A stretch of 11,547 bases of DNA from JAVKLU01 sp031538895 (GCA_031538895.1 JAVKLU010000074.1:1-11547); one strand, 5' to 3'; positions 1 to 7,070 are shown, counted from the stretch's first letter. Made by a program: numbers and translations. Notes: generated by a model not told the origin, from the letters alone.

Positions 1-1
1 A

Positions 2-1351
2 GAACTCTTCAAACTCGTTTTCACCAAATTGTTTGACGAGATGGAGAGCGGGCGCGACAAAAAACGCCACCTTGTGTTTAAGAACTACGGCGACACAGAG
101 ACCGAACTCAAAACCAAAATTCAAGACCTGTTTGACCAAGCCCGCAGCAAGTGGGAAGGCGTGTTCCCTGAAGGCGCAAAAATCGACCTCACCCCCAGCC
201 ACTTGGCGGTTTGCGTGGCATCCCTAGAAGGGGTCAAGCTCTTTAACTCCAACCTCGACGTGGTAGACGAGGCGTTTGAATACCTGATTAACAAATCCAG
301 CAAAGGCGAAAAAGGGCAGTACTTCACCCCGCGCTATGTGATTGATATGTGCGTGAAGATGCTCAACCCACAAGAGCATGAAACCTTGATTGACACCGCA
401 GCGGGTAGTTGTGGCTTCCCCGTTCATGGCATCTTCCATGTGTGGGAACAAATCATGAAAGACGAAGGTTTAAACAAAAGCCACCTGTTCACCACCGAGA
501 AAAAGCCCGCACGGTGCGAAACCTATGTGCAAGAAAAAGTGTTTGCCATTGACTTTGATGAAAAAGCCGTGCGCGTAGGCCGCACCTTGAACCTGATTGC
601 AGGCGATGGCCAAACCAATGTGCTGCACCTCAACACACTGGACTATGAGCGCTGGGACGAAAAAACCAAAGATGAGGCTTGGACAGATGTTTACGGCGAG
701 GGCTGGAAAAAGCTGCGCAAACTGCGCCTAGCCAAAGAGCAAAACCGCGATTTTGGGTTTGATGTTCTTATGGCGAACCCGCCCTTTGCGGGCGACATCA
801 AAGAAACACGGATTTTGGCTAAGTACGACTTGGCTAAAAAATCAACCGGCAAACATCAAACCGCCGTGGGGCGCGATATTTTGTTCATCGAGCGCAACCT
901 GTCATTCCTCAAACCTGGCGGGCGTATGGCCGTGGTTTTGCCGCAAGGCAGATTCAATAATTCCAGCGATAAAGACATACGCGAATACCTGGCGGAGCAT
1001 TGCCGATTGTTGGCTGTCGTGGGCTTACATGGTAATGTGTTCAAGCCGCACACAGGCACAAAAACCAGTGTTCTATTTGTTCAAAAATGGAATGACGACG
1101 CAGCGGCGGGCGCACTTTGCCCGCGTGTTGATGACTACCCCATCTTCTTTGCCACCATGCAGCAGCCCAGCAAAGACAACAGCGGCGACAAAATTTATGT
1201 GATGGGCGAAGACGGGCAGCCCGTGCTAGATGCGCACGACCATTTGATAGTGAAGCACGACCTGTTTAATCACGACGGCAAAACGCAGGACGGTATCGCC
1301 GAAGCCTTCCAAGAGTTCGCCAAAAAAGAGCGTTTGAGTTTTTTTCTCTAA
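2..1351 (+). CDS. hsdM: Type I restriction-modification DNA methyltransferase subunit M (HsdM-like), 5'-partial
   Basis: N6-adenine DNA methyltransferase of a type I restriction-modification system; with two M subunits and one S subunit it methylates adenines at the target chosen by S. The reading frame is open to the window edge: residues before the TTG at 29 (ELFKLVFTK) already read as protein, so the true start lies upstream and 29 is not a start. Counting from 29, visible motifs are GQYFTP (residue 96 on), the SAM-binding motif I variant DTAAGSCGF (122-130, less canonical than the usual D-P-A-C-G-T/S-G-G), and the catalytic NPPF (250-253). Together these place it in the N-6 DNA methylase family. 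The protein stops with SFFL and TAA at 1349-1351, right after a T7 run. A -1 slip there leads into the hsdS frame (see 1339-1345). No restriction subunit is visible; it may lie outside the window. Family assignment is firm. Confidence 0.93.
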   Translation, partial: ELFKLVFTKLFDEMESGRDKKRHLVFKNYGDTETELKTKIQDLFDQARSKWEGVFPEGAKIDLTPSHLAVCVASLEGVKLFNSNLDVVDEAFEYLINKSSKGEKGQYFTPRYVIDMCVKMLNPQEHETLIDTAAGSCGFPVHGIFHVWEQIMKDEGLNKSHLFTTEKKPARCETYVQEKVFAIDFDEKAVRVGRTLNLIAGDGQTNVLHLNTLDYERWDEKTKDEAWTDVYGEGWKKLRKLRLAKEQNRDFGFDVLMANPPFAGDIKETRILAKYDLAKKSTGKHQTAVGRDILFIERNLSFLKPGGRMAVVLPQGRFNNSSDKDIREYLAEHCRLLAVVGLHGNVFKPHTGTKTSVLFVQKWNDDAAAGALCPRVDDYPIFFATMQQPSKDNSGDKIYVMGEDGQPVLDAHDHLIVKHDLFNHDGKTQDGIAEAFQEFAKKERLSFFL

Positions 1352-1379
1352 GCCCTTTCAATGAGGCCCGTTATCGGGC
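1339..1379 (+). other. Possible -1 frameshift site joining hsdM to hsdS
   Basis: Seven T residues (1339-1345) are phased T TTT TTT relative to the hsdM frame. A slip back by one base reads TTT TTT TCT CTA AGC, bypasses the TAA four bases downstream, and continues S-L-S-P-F-N-E-A-R-Y-R-A-L straight into the hsdS frame without a stop. A small hairpin, GCCCG-TTAT-CGGGC (1366-1379), follows about 20 nt after the run, rather far for a classical stimulator. The same arrangement could be a frameshift mutation, a phase-variable homopolymer, or a sequencing indel. What is seen is the phasing and the open fused frame; programmed slippage is inference. Confidence 0.45.
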
Positions 1380-1383
1380 GTTA

Positions 1384-2796
1384 TTGGAAGGGCTGGAGGC
1401 AGTAGAGACGCGGTTTTCATCCTTAAAAAACATCATAGACTTCAGAGTTGAGTCTGAATATTTTTTGAAAAAATTTCAAAAAATAGATGCTGTGCTTCGA
1501 GGTGCGCGAACACGGAAGAGTACTTTGATAGCGAAGTTCATCAACGGTTTTGCATTCAGTTCAGATGAATTTAACGTTAGCGAAGATATTCGCATCTCAA
1601 AAATTGGCGATGTAACAAATAAGCGTGACCCAACCACGTGGGAATATGTGAGTGTTCAAGAGTTTCAAAAACAAAATGCCGATTTCCTAAATAGCGGCGA
1701 TATTGTCATGTCCCTGACAGGTGACCCGCCAGATGTTGGAAAGGTCAACATGGTTGCTGATTACACGTCTCGCATGACTTGGAATCAACGGGTCGCAAAA
1801 ATTGAAATAATTGATGAACAATTAACCAATAAAAACGCTTTATATGTCTTACTGTCTTCAACGTTTTGTAGAACGCAATTAGAACGATATGCGAAAGGTA
1901 TACGCCAAAGAAACTTAGGAAATGATTGCTTTGAATTTCTGAAAATACCTATCATTTCACTTGGTCTACAACAACAACTTAGCGAGTTAGTTGAGTTGTC
2001 TCAATTTAAAAAGTCCTGCGCGAGAACAATTTTTGAAGATTCTGAAACCTTAATCCTGAAAACCCTAGGCTTAACCAACTTCACGCCAAGCACTGAGGCT
2101 GTGAACATCAAATCATTCAAAGATTCGTTCAGTAGTACAGGGCGGCTAGATGCGGAGTATTACCAGCCGAAGTATGAGGATTGGGCGCAAGCAATCAAAG
2201 CCTATAAGCATGGCAGTACTTCTGTAGCCAATGCTTGCGAAGTAAAAGACAAAAATTTTACGCCAATAGACGATAGTACTTACTCATATATCGAGTTGTC
2301 AGACATCGATAAATTGGGGGGCATCACTGGCGCGACAGTGGCAACAGGCGAAGAATTACCGACAAGAGCGCGGCGCATCGTTAAACAAGGCGATGTTTTA
2401 ATTTCGAGCATTGAGGGTTCATTGATTAGTTGCGCTATCGTTTCTGAAAAATACGATGGTGCTTTATGCTCCACTGGGTTTTATGTGTTGCACTCAGAAA
2501 AAATCAATTCTGAAACTTTATTGGTTTTAATGAAATCAACACCTATTCAAGCCCTGCTAAAACAAGGATGCTCAGGTACGATTTTGACTGCCATCAATAA
2601 CGAGGCCTTTTTAAATTTACCAATTCCTCTTATTGACATGCCAACGCAACAAAAAATCGCCACGCAACTTCAAGAGAGCTTCAAACTCAAAACCGAAAGC
2701 GAACGTTTGCTAGAGGTTGCCAAACGCGCTGTTGAAATTGCGATTGAGCAAGATGAAGCAGCGGGCATGAACTACATAGCGCAACAAGCCACATAA
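1384..2796 (+). CDS. hsdS: Type I restriction-modification specificity subunit S (HsdS)
   Basis: DNA sequence-recognition subunit that directs the M (and R) subunits to a bipartite target. The 470 residues show the two-half layout of S proteins. An N-terminal segment FRVESEYFLKKF (20-31) is echoed at GRLDAEYYQPKYE (253-265), each preceding a target recognition domain. The conserved tail of TRD1 (about 178-210, NLGNDCFEFLKIPI) is echoed at the end of TRD2 (about 404-437, AINNEAFLNLPIPL). TRD1 is AT-richer than hsdM, as is common for exchanged recognition domains. The start is doubtful: TTG at 1384 (giving MEGLEAVE) has no Shine-Dalgarno at normal distance (only GAGG about 17 nt upstream), and no in-frame ATG occurs until about residue 109. 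The same frame is open upstream into the T7 run of hsdM, so a fused M-S product is plausible. Function is confident, start is not. Confidence 0.88.
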   Translation: MEGLEAVETRFSSLKNIIDFRVESEYFLKKFQKIDAVLRGARTRKSTLIAKFINGFAFSSDEFNVSEDIRISKIGDVTNKRDPTTWEYVSVQEFQKQNADFLNSGDIVMSLTGDPPDVGKVNMVADYTSRMTWNQRVAKIEIIDEQLTNKNALYVLLSSTFCRTQLERYAKGIRQRNLGNDCFEFLKIPIISLGLQQQLSELVELSQFKKSCARTIFEDSETLILKTLGLTNFTPSTEAVNIKSFKDSFSSTGRLDAEYYQPKYEDWAQAIKAYKHGSTSVANACEVKDKNFTPIDDSTYSYIELSDIDKLGGITGATVATGEELPTRARRIVKQGDVLISSIEGSLISCAIVSEKYDGALCSTGFYVLHSEKINSETLLVLMKSTPIQALLKQGCSGTILTAINNEAFLNLPIPLIDMPTQQKIATQLQESFKLKTESERLLEVAKRAVEIAIEQDEAAGMNYIAQQAT

Positions 2797-3046
2797 ACCA
2801 CTATGCCAAGCGGTAATCCCCTCACAAATTAACAACAGTTAAAAGTAGAAACTCAAGCCCATAGGGCAGAAAGAGTATTTTCTAATTCAGGTATCAGTCT
2901 GAAGCAGGCTGATATGCGAGATGGGTTAGTGGCAGTTTGATCGGGTTAAAGAGGAGAAGTTTAAACGGCTGCTGGGCAAGCGCAAGCGCGTCAGTTGCAA
3001 GTGTGATCAAAAGCCTAAAGACACTCATACGGGGCTGGGAGGGATT
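2797..3046. other. Intergenic stretch with possible decayed coding remnant
   Basis: About 250 bp between hsdS and the convergent DUF2442 gene. I see no RNA gene and no convincing terminator. On the plus strand a 35-codon open stretch from 2833 ends in a TGA at 2938-2940 (its last residues are SLKQADMRDGLVAV). A second frame, open from 2930, carries a lysine/arginine-rich segment, FDRVKEEKFKRLLGKRKRV. Read across a frame change the two look like one basic protein piece, which would fit a degraded gene at the edge of an accessory island. I do not recognise the family, and chance is not excluded. Confidence 0.25.
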
Positions 3047-3301
3047 TCAAGTCGAGACACCTTGGTAATAAGCGGTCTCAGGCGCCAAATCAGTTAAATC
3101 ATCCCAATAAATGACACCGTAACGAACGTGTGCCTTTTGAAATTCATTTTTATTTTTAAGCTTTTGATACACAGGCAAATCCATCAACCCCTTCATATCA
3201 AAAATCTTTCGCTCGCTCGTCGAAAACTCAATCAGCAAGCGCGTGCTATCGATTGCCTGCACAGCAACTGCATCGGGTTCGAGCTCAATTATTGTGGACA
3301 T
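3047..3301 (-). CDS. DUF2442 domain protein
   Basis: Small protein of 84 residues with the DUF2442 pattern: a short beta-rich start (LLIEFSTSERKIFDM), then GLMDLPVYQKLKN and the ending FQKAHVRYGVIYWDDLTDLAPE. The ATG at 3299-3301 is chosen because the protein then starts MSTIIELEP, two bases after the stop of the DUF4160 gene, an arrangement suggesting translational coupling. A longer frame back to 3394 would run deep into DUF4160 and is not supported. The DUF4160-DUF2442 order is a recurrent pair, often regarded as a toxin-antitoxin-like module; which member is toxic, if either, cannot be seen here. The domain call is confident, the function is inference. Confidence 0.85.
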   Translation of the reverse strand: MSTIIELEPDAVAVQAIDSTRLLIEFSTSERKIFDMKGLMDLPVYQKLKNKNEFQKAHVRYGVIYWDDLTDLAPETAYYQGVST

Positions 3302-3303
3302 GT

Positions 3304-3573
3304 TTAGTTCAGCGGTTGAATAGGAAAAACAGGCTTGCCATTCATCGCAAGCTCCCAGTCTTGCATCAATTCTTCTTCGTGAAGCGACACCCAAGCCTGC
3401 ACCAACTTCATCTTTTTAGGCGGCAAATCACCACCCAAAACTTCGCCGCTTGGAATGGCAATCACTGTTTTGAAATCTTGATAGCGCACATGGATATGGG
3501 CTTGGTTATGTCTTTCAATGTCCTTGAAAAACATTTCCACCATCAAACCATAAAACGTACTGATGAGGGGCAT
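3304..3573 (-). CDS. DUF4160 domain protein
   Basis: Protein of 89 residues matching the DUF4160 pattern over its full length: MPLISTFYGLMVEMFF at the start, the conserved ERHNQAHIHVRYQ in the first half, then SGEVLGGDLPPKK, a helix with QAWVSLHEEEL, and a short C-terminal tail. The conserved H-N-x-x-H-I-H cluster gives it several histidines that could be functional, but no activity is established from the sequence. Its ATG is 2 nt after the stop of the truncated fic gene and its stop is 2 nt before the DUF2442 start, so all three are probably one transcript. Likely partner of DUF2442 in a toxin-antitoxin-like pair (inference). Confidence 0.87.
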   Translation of the reverse strand: MPLISTFYGLMVEMFFKDIERHNQAHIHVRYQDFKTVIAIPSGEVLGGDLPPKKMKLVQAWVSLHEEELMQDWELAMNGKPVFPIQPLN

Positions 3574-3575
3574 GG

Positions 3576-3962
3576 CTAGTCCTTAGTTACAACTTCGCTG
3601 GTAGCGACGTACGTACCAACCCACATCGCTATAGTTGCTGCAATTCGCCTCGCACTGTCGCACGTCAGAAAAACACGCCGCTTGATTAGACGAGTTTCGG
3701 TCAGCATCGCGCAAAGCCTCTGTCGCACGAACGAGGTCTTGCTGAGTCCCGACATGAGCTTTTCTACCTCACGGTCAGAGAGTTTGTTGCCTTCGATACG
3801 GGTTGAAGATCCAATACTTTCAATCGTGGTCACACGCCTGAGCGCATCGAGTCGTTCGGGTGAGATCGTGCCAAAAGCACGCCACGAGCCCTTAAATTCG
3901 TCGATGGTCGAGGTGGGCGCCAGTATTTCAGCGGTGATTGAAATGCTTGGAATATTAAACAT
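3576..3962 (-). CDS. Truncated Fic-family protein: N-terminal domain only (gene remnant or stand-alone regulator)
   Basis: Residues 1-78 match the N-terminal region of Fic/DOC AMPylase-type proteins: ITAEILAPTSTIDEFKGSW, then ERLDALRRVTTIESIGSSTR and IEGNKLSDREVEKLMSGL. S53-T-R-I-E57-G58 fits the (S/T)xxxE(G/N) inhibitory helix motif of Fic proteins. After about residue 78 the similarity stops: the following 50 residues (RQRLCAMLTETRLIK onwards) do not resemble the expected helices. The catalytic HxFx(D/E)GNGR motif is absent from all frames up to the DUF4160 gene. The usual protein is far longer, so this is a truncation, probably by recombination that joined the fic start to DUF4160. The frame is nevertheless open, has a promoter, and abuts DUF4160 by 2 nt, so a short product may be made. 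ATG at 3962 is the only reasonable start. Confidence 0.7.
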   Translation of the reverse strand: MFNIPSISITAEILAPTSTIDEFKGSWRAFGTISPERLDALRRVTTIESIGSSTRIEGNKLSDREVEKLMSGLSKTSFVRQRLCAMLTETRLIKRRVFLTCDSARRIAATIAMWVGTYVATSEVVTKD

Positions 3963-3963
3963 G

Positions 3964-4025
3964 TCCGTAAATATATCCGTTTATGTCCAATTGACAAGTT
4001 GCATCCGTTATTTTGACCGTTTATG
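3964..4025 (-). repeat. Pair of 22-bp direct repeats over the fic' promoter (candidate operator)
   Basis: Two copies, 3964-3985 and 4004-4025, offset by exactly 40 bp and matching at 17 of 22 positions. Both share TCCGT at one end and CCGTTTATG at the other (plus-strand reading) around a variable AT-rich centre. One covers the -10 and spacer of the predicted promoter, the other lies upstream of the -35, the usual layout for an autoregulated toxin-antitoxin promoter. The repeat is seen directly; operator function is inference. Confidence 0.5.
3970..3997 (-). promoter_or_regulatory. Predicted sigma70-type promoter of the fic'-DUF4160-DUF2442 cluster
   Basis: On the minus strand, TTGTCA (3997-3992) is followed after 16 nt by TATATT (3975-3970), each one mismatch from consensus. 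Initiation about 7 nt downstream of the -10 would fall at or next to the ATG at 3962, so the transcript would be leaderless or nearly so. No Shine-Dalgarno is visible before that ATG, which agrees. Prediction from sequence only. Confidence 0.45.
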
Positions 4026-4085
4026 GCCACTTTGGAGCGTCGTCATTGAAGCCGTGGATATGTGCGCTTCGCTGAGCGGACGCGC

Positions 4086-4946
4086 TCACACTTTACTATG
4101 GTATTTAGCGACGCTGAGTGCGTGGGTTTGGGTCGGCGTGACGATCAGTAAACGCCCCAGGTGATCAACACCCTGCGCCCCACCTTCGATGATCTGGTTT
4201 TGCGCGGTTCGCACGCTGACCGTCTGATGCGCAAATGCGTGTAGTTCATTCCAGCGCGCGATGAAAGGCGTAAAGCCGTGCGCGTCTAATTGCGCCAAAT
4301 TGCACAGCAAGGTCGGAATCAAGGCCAGTAATAATTCGCGCGCATCATCAGATTGGGCGCATAAATTATTCAAACTAGGGGCGTTCTGGTCAAAGTCATT
4401 TAACCCGATGTCATTCAAACCGATGTCGTTCAAACCTATGTCGCTTAACCCAATCCCCCCCTCAATTTGCGGCGACTCCAGATTAACCCCAATTCCGAGA
4501 ACGCAATGATGCGGATGACGGGTACTTGACTCCAGCAATATCCCCGCCAGTTTTTTTCCTTGCCACAAAATATCGTTAGGCCACTTGAGTTGTACCTGCG
4601 CGCCTAATTTTTGTAACACTTCGGCGCAAGCGACGCCAACCACCAAAGCGGTCGCAGGGTTTTGCCGCGCCTGATTGAAAAAAGGGAGTGCGATCGAAAA
4701 AGTCAAACTGTGATGTGGCGAAACCCATACCTTGTTGCCGCGCCCGCGTCCGGCGGTTTGATGTCCGGCACACAACAAGCTGGCGTGTGGCGGCATGTTT
4801 TGCATTAACGCGCTATTGGTGGAATCGATTTGGGCGACATAGCGACTTTGCCAAGACTCGCTCCATTCTTGTAGTGCGGGGAGTTGCTCGTGTTGCTGGG
4901 CGATTGCGCTGATCGCCCGTTGTAGTGTGGGTTCTAATCTCAACAT
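4086..4946 (-). CDS. birA: Biotin--[acetyl-CoA-carboxylase] ligase (BirA, catalytic form without HTH)
   Basis: Makes biotinyl-AMP and transfers biotin to the carboxyl carrier protein of acetyl-CoA carboxylase and other biotin enzymes in the cytoplasm. Visible marks: substrate-recognition DSTNSAL (41-47), the biotinyl-AMP loop GRGRGNKVW (66-74), KWPNDILW (121-128) followed by KKLAGILLE, the GIGVNL strand (151-156), and a C-terminal SH3-like part (about 240-286). There is no N-terminal winged helix, so it should not act as a biotin repressor. An unusual insertion, IGLSD IGLND IGLND IGLND (165-184), is encoded by a 15-bp tandem repeat in a surface-loop position. The upstream MBL hydrolase gene lies 43 nt away on the same strand, so the two may be cotranscribed. 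In many betaproteobacteria birA is followed by coaX; here the accessory block follows instead. The ATG at 4946 lacks a clear ribosome site. Confidence 0.93.
   Translation of the reverse strand: MLRLEPTLQRAISAIAQQHEQLPALQEWSESWQSRYVAQIDSTNSALMQNMPPHASLLCAGHQTAGRGRGNKVWVSPHHSLTFSIALPFFNQARQNPATALVVGVACAEVLQKLGAQVQLKWPNDILWQGKKLAGILLESSTRHPHHCVLGIGVNLESPQIEGGIGLSDIGLNDIGLNDIGLNDFDQNAPSLNNLCAQSDDARELLLALIPTLLCNLAQLDAHGFTPFIARWNELHAFAHQTVSVRTAQNQIIEGGAQGVDHLGRLLIVTPTQTHALSVAKYHSKV
4395..4454 (-). repeat. In-frame 15-bp tandem repeat (4 copies) inside birA
   Basis: Four diverged 15-bp units at 4395-4409, 4410-4424, 4425-4439 and 4440-4454 encode IGL(N/S)D four times. Units differ at a few mostly synonymous positions, so the array is not brand new. 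Copy-number change would keep the frame and only alter a loop length. Confidence 0.9.
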
Positions 4947-4989
4947 GGCCGATCATTGATGAGTTGAGTAGATTTAAGTATTGAGCGAA

Positions 4990-6030
4990 TTATGTTGTCG
5001 CGAAAAAATGATAGCTGGTGCCGTCAAATTCGCGTTGCAAAGTGCCCTTGTGCCATAAAAAATTCAAATGCGCGACGGCTTCACCTAGAGCAAAAAATAA
5101 ATTGTGCGTATCGGTCAGCGGGCGTTTAAACAGGGTCGGCAAAATACCAAAGGCAGTCAGTGAACCGTGTCGAGCCAGTTCGGTAATCGTATCTAAATGC
5201 GCTTGATGGTGCGCTTCTAATTGCGCAATCCGTCCATGCAATCCATAAAACGGCAGGCCGTGGCTGGGCAAAATTAAAGTGTCATCAGGCAGCGCGCGAA
5301 ATGCATCAATTGACTGCAAAAACTCGGCCAAAGGGTTGGCGTCTGGCGCGTAGGCGTGTACCGCGACATTGGTTGAAATTCGTGGCAAGATCATGTCGCC
5401 GGCGATCAAAATTTTGTGTGCGGGTGAAAACAGCGCGATATGTTCAGGGCTGTGTCCGTAACCGGTCAAAGTTTGCCATTCGATAGCGCCCAAACGCAGG
5501 TTCATCCCCGCGCGTAAGCGTGAGAACTGCGGCGGCAAACGGTGCACGAGATTATTGTAGTAGTCATCTCGCGCCTCCCATGACGCGATGATTTGTGGGT
5601 CAATAAGTCCGTGGCGTTGGAACAATCGATTTTCTGCTTGCGCGTTAAATCCTTCGGCTTTGCCATGAACCAAGCGCGCCATGGTGTATTCCGACAAGCT
5701 CATGTGAAATCTCGCGCCGTCAAAATGTTCGAGCAAGGTTTGTGCTAAACCGACGTGATCGGGATGAAAATGCGTTGCAACGATATTTTGTACCGATTGC
5801 ATTTGAGGATCCTGAAACAAAATCTGCCACGCATCGACAATGGGTGCGTAATGGATTCCTGAATCAACAATTGTCGCGTGCGCCGCGTCGGGCAAGTGCC
5901 ACAAATTAATGTGATCCAAGGCAAAAGGCATGGGCATCCGAATCCAAAAAATATCTTTGGTAATTTCAAGCCGTTGCGCGACCTGCGGTTTTTCGCTGCC
6001 TAAAAAATAATGGGGTTGAAATTCGTTCAT
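4990..6030 (-). CDS. MBL-fold metallo-hydrolase
   Basis: Metallo-beta-lactamase-fold hydrolase of 346 residues. The full metal-binding set is present: T-H87-F-H89-P-D91-H92 (HxHxDH), H193 in GYGHSPEH, D212 in GDMILP, and H257 in LPSHGLPFYG, so a dinuclear, probably zinc, active site is expected. After the core, residues about 265-346 form a mostly helical region, including FGILPTLFKRPL and AVAHLNFLW, that resembles the winged-helix tail of LACTB2-like hydrolases. No signal peptide is seen, so it is cytoplasmic. The substrate cannot be told; thioester and nucleic-acid hydrolases share this layout. It lies 43 nt upstream of birA on the same strand and is divergent from corC across about 164 bp. 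ATG at 6030 gives a normal start to the fold. Confidence 0.9.
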   Translation of the reverse strand: MNEFQPHYFLGSEKPQVAQRLEITKDIFWIRMPMPFALDHINLWHLPDAAHATIVDSGIHYAPIVDAWQILFQDPQMQSVQNIVATHFHPDHVGLAQTLLEHFDGARFHMSLSEYTMARLVHGKAEGFNAQAENRLFQRHGLIDPQIIASWEARDDYYNNLVHRLPPQFSRLRAGMNLRLGAIEWQTLTGYGHSPEHIALFSPAHKILIAGDMILPRISTNVAVHAYAPDANPLAEFLQSIDAFRALPDDTLILPSHGLPFYGLHGRIAQLEAHHQAHLDTITELARHGSLTAFGILPTLFKRPLTDTHNLFFALGEAVAHLNFLWHKGTLQREFDGTSYHFFATT

Positions 6031-6194
6031 AAAATCTATCGTCGCAAGGAAGGCGGCATCTTACCCCGATCCCCTACGGAAATAATGATGTGGGCGCGGC
6101 GCAATATCGCGTGATTGCAAAAGCCTTGTGATTCAGACCTAGCTTGATAAAAAATCTCTGCTATTCTCCCTGTCCCAAAACTCTTATTTGTTAT

Positions 6195-7070
6195 ATGCCT
6201 GACTCTGCACCGCCCTCAGTCTTGATCCATAAATCGTGGTTGGAACGCCTGACGGATTTACTCACTAAAGCACCGCAAGATCGTGCAAGTTTATTAAAAA
6301 TTTTGGCGGCGGCGCACGAGCACAGCGTGATTGATGCTGATGCACTATCGATGATTCGCGGTGTATTACAAGTATCGCAACAAACGGTACGCGACGTCAT
6401 GATTCCGTTTTCTCAAATCGATATGGTGGATATTTCCGCGCCAGTGGATGCTCTGATTGATGGGGTGATTGAATTAGGACATTCACGCTTTCCAGCGTAC
6501 CAAAAAAATCGTGACAAAGTGGAAGGTATTTTGTTAGCCAAGGATTTGTTGCGCTATTACCAGCAAGATGATGGCGTGGACACGTTTGATCTGCGCGATA
6601 TGCTGCGCCCCGCAGTTTTTGTTCCAGAATCAAAATTGTTAAACGTATTACTGCGCGATTTTCGCGATACGCACAATCATTTAGCCATCGTGGTTGATGA
6701 GTACGGCAGCATTGTGGGCATGGTGACGATTGAGGATGTGATTGAGCAAATTGTTGGCGAAATTGAGGACGAGTTTGATTTTGACGAGGAAGACGATCAC
6801 ATTGTGCGTTTAGACGCGGATGTTCAGGGGGCTTGGCGTGTACGCGGGATTACTGAAATTGACTATTTCAATAGTCACTTTGGCCTAGCGTGGTCAGGTG
6901 CGGACGCGGATACCGTCGGCGGTTTTATCGCCAATCACTTGGGACATGTGCCGCATTTAGGTGAGACGGTGATTTTGGAAGACTATTCTTTTGAAGTCTC
7001 GCGTGCCGACGGGCGTCAAGTCGATTGGTTTTTGGTCAGAAAAGCGCCCGTTTCAGAAGTTCACGCTTAG
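6195..7070 (+). CDS. corC: CorC/HlyC-family CBS-domain protein (magnesium/cobalt efflux-associated)
   Basis: Soluble CorC-type protein of 291 residues. A short helical lead is followed by VRDVMIPFSQI (65-75) opening the first CBS domain (about 66-122), then a second CBS domain (about 130-190) ending in VVDEYGSIVGMVTIEDVIE. A linker rich in Asp/Glu (EDEFDFDEEDD) leads to the C-terminal transporter-associated CorC_HlyC domain (about 205-285). CBS pairs bind adenine nucleotides; in enteric bacteria CorC acts with CorA in Mg/Co efflux. The ATG at 6195 is preferred over a TTG at 6144, because the protein then has the usual family length and the added 17 residues are not conserved-looking. No strong ribosome site is visible. 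It is not followed by lnt, its frequent neighbour, but by an insertion sequence and a convergent gene. Confidence 0.9.
   Translation: MPDSAPPSVLIHKSWLERLTDLLTKAPQDRASLLKILAAAHEHSVIDADALSMIRGVLQVSQQTVRDVMIPFSQIDMVDISAPVDALIDGVIELGHSRFPAYQKNRDKVEGILLAKDLLRYYQQDDGVDTFDLRDMLRPAVFVPESKLLNVLLRDFRDTHNHLAIVVDEYGSIVGMVTIEDVIEQIVGEIEDEFDFDEEDDHIVRLDADVQGAWRVRGITEIDYFNSHFGLAWSGADADTVGGFIANHLGHVPHLGETVILEDYSFEVSRADGRQVDWFLVRKAPVSEVHA

Noticed and set aside
3302..3394. Longer N-terminus for the DUF2442 protein
   Set aside because: It would overlap most of the end of DUF4160; the ATG at 3301 gives a normal domain start and tight gene spacing.
3580..3760. Alternative-frame, cysteine-containing reading (about 48 codons) behind the fic' truncation point
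   Set aside because: Does not continue the Fic domain, has no start or ribosome site, and its length is compatible with chance.
4073..4088. TGAGCG-GACG-CGCTCA inverted repeat at the birA stop as a terminator
   Set aside because: The stem is short and no T-run follows in either direction, so termination is not supported.
3682..4164. Plus-strand open frame of 160 codons opposite the fic' gene and the birA end
   Set aside because: It is antisense to genes with clear family matches, has no ribosome site, and shows no recognisable domain; it is a shadow frame.
4395..4454. Regular short repeats that could be taken for a CRISPR array
   Set aside because: Units are 15 bp, contiguous without spacers, and in frame within birA.
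6144..6194. Upstream TTG start extending corC by 17 residues
   Set aside because: The extra residues do not look like the family N-terminus and the ATG at 6195 gives the usual length.
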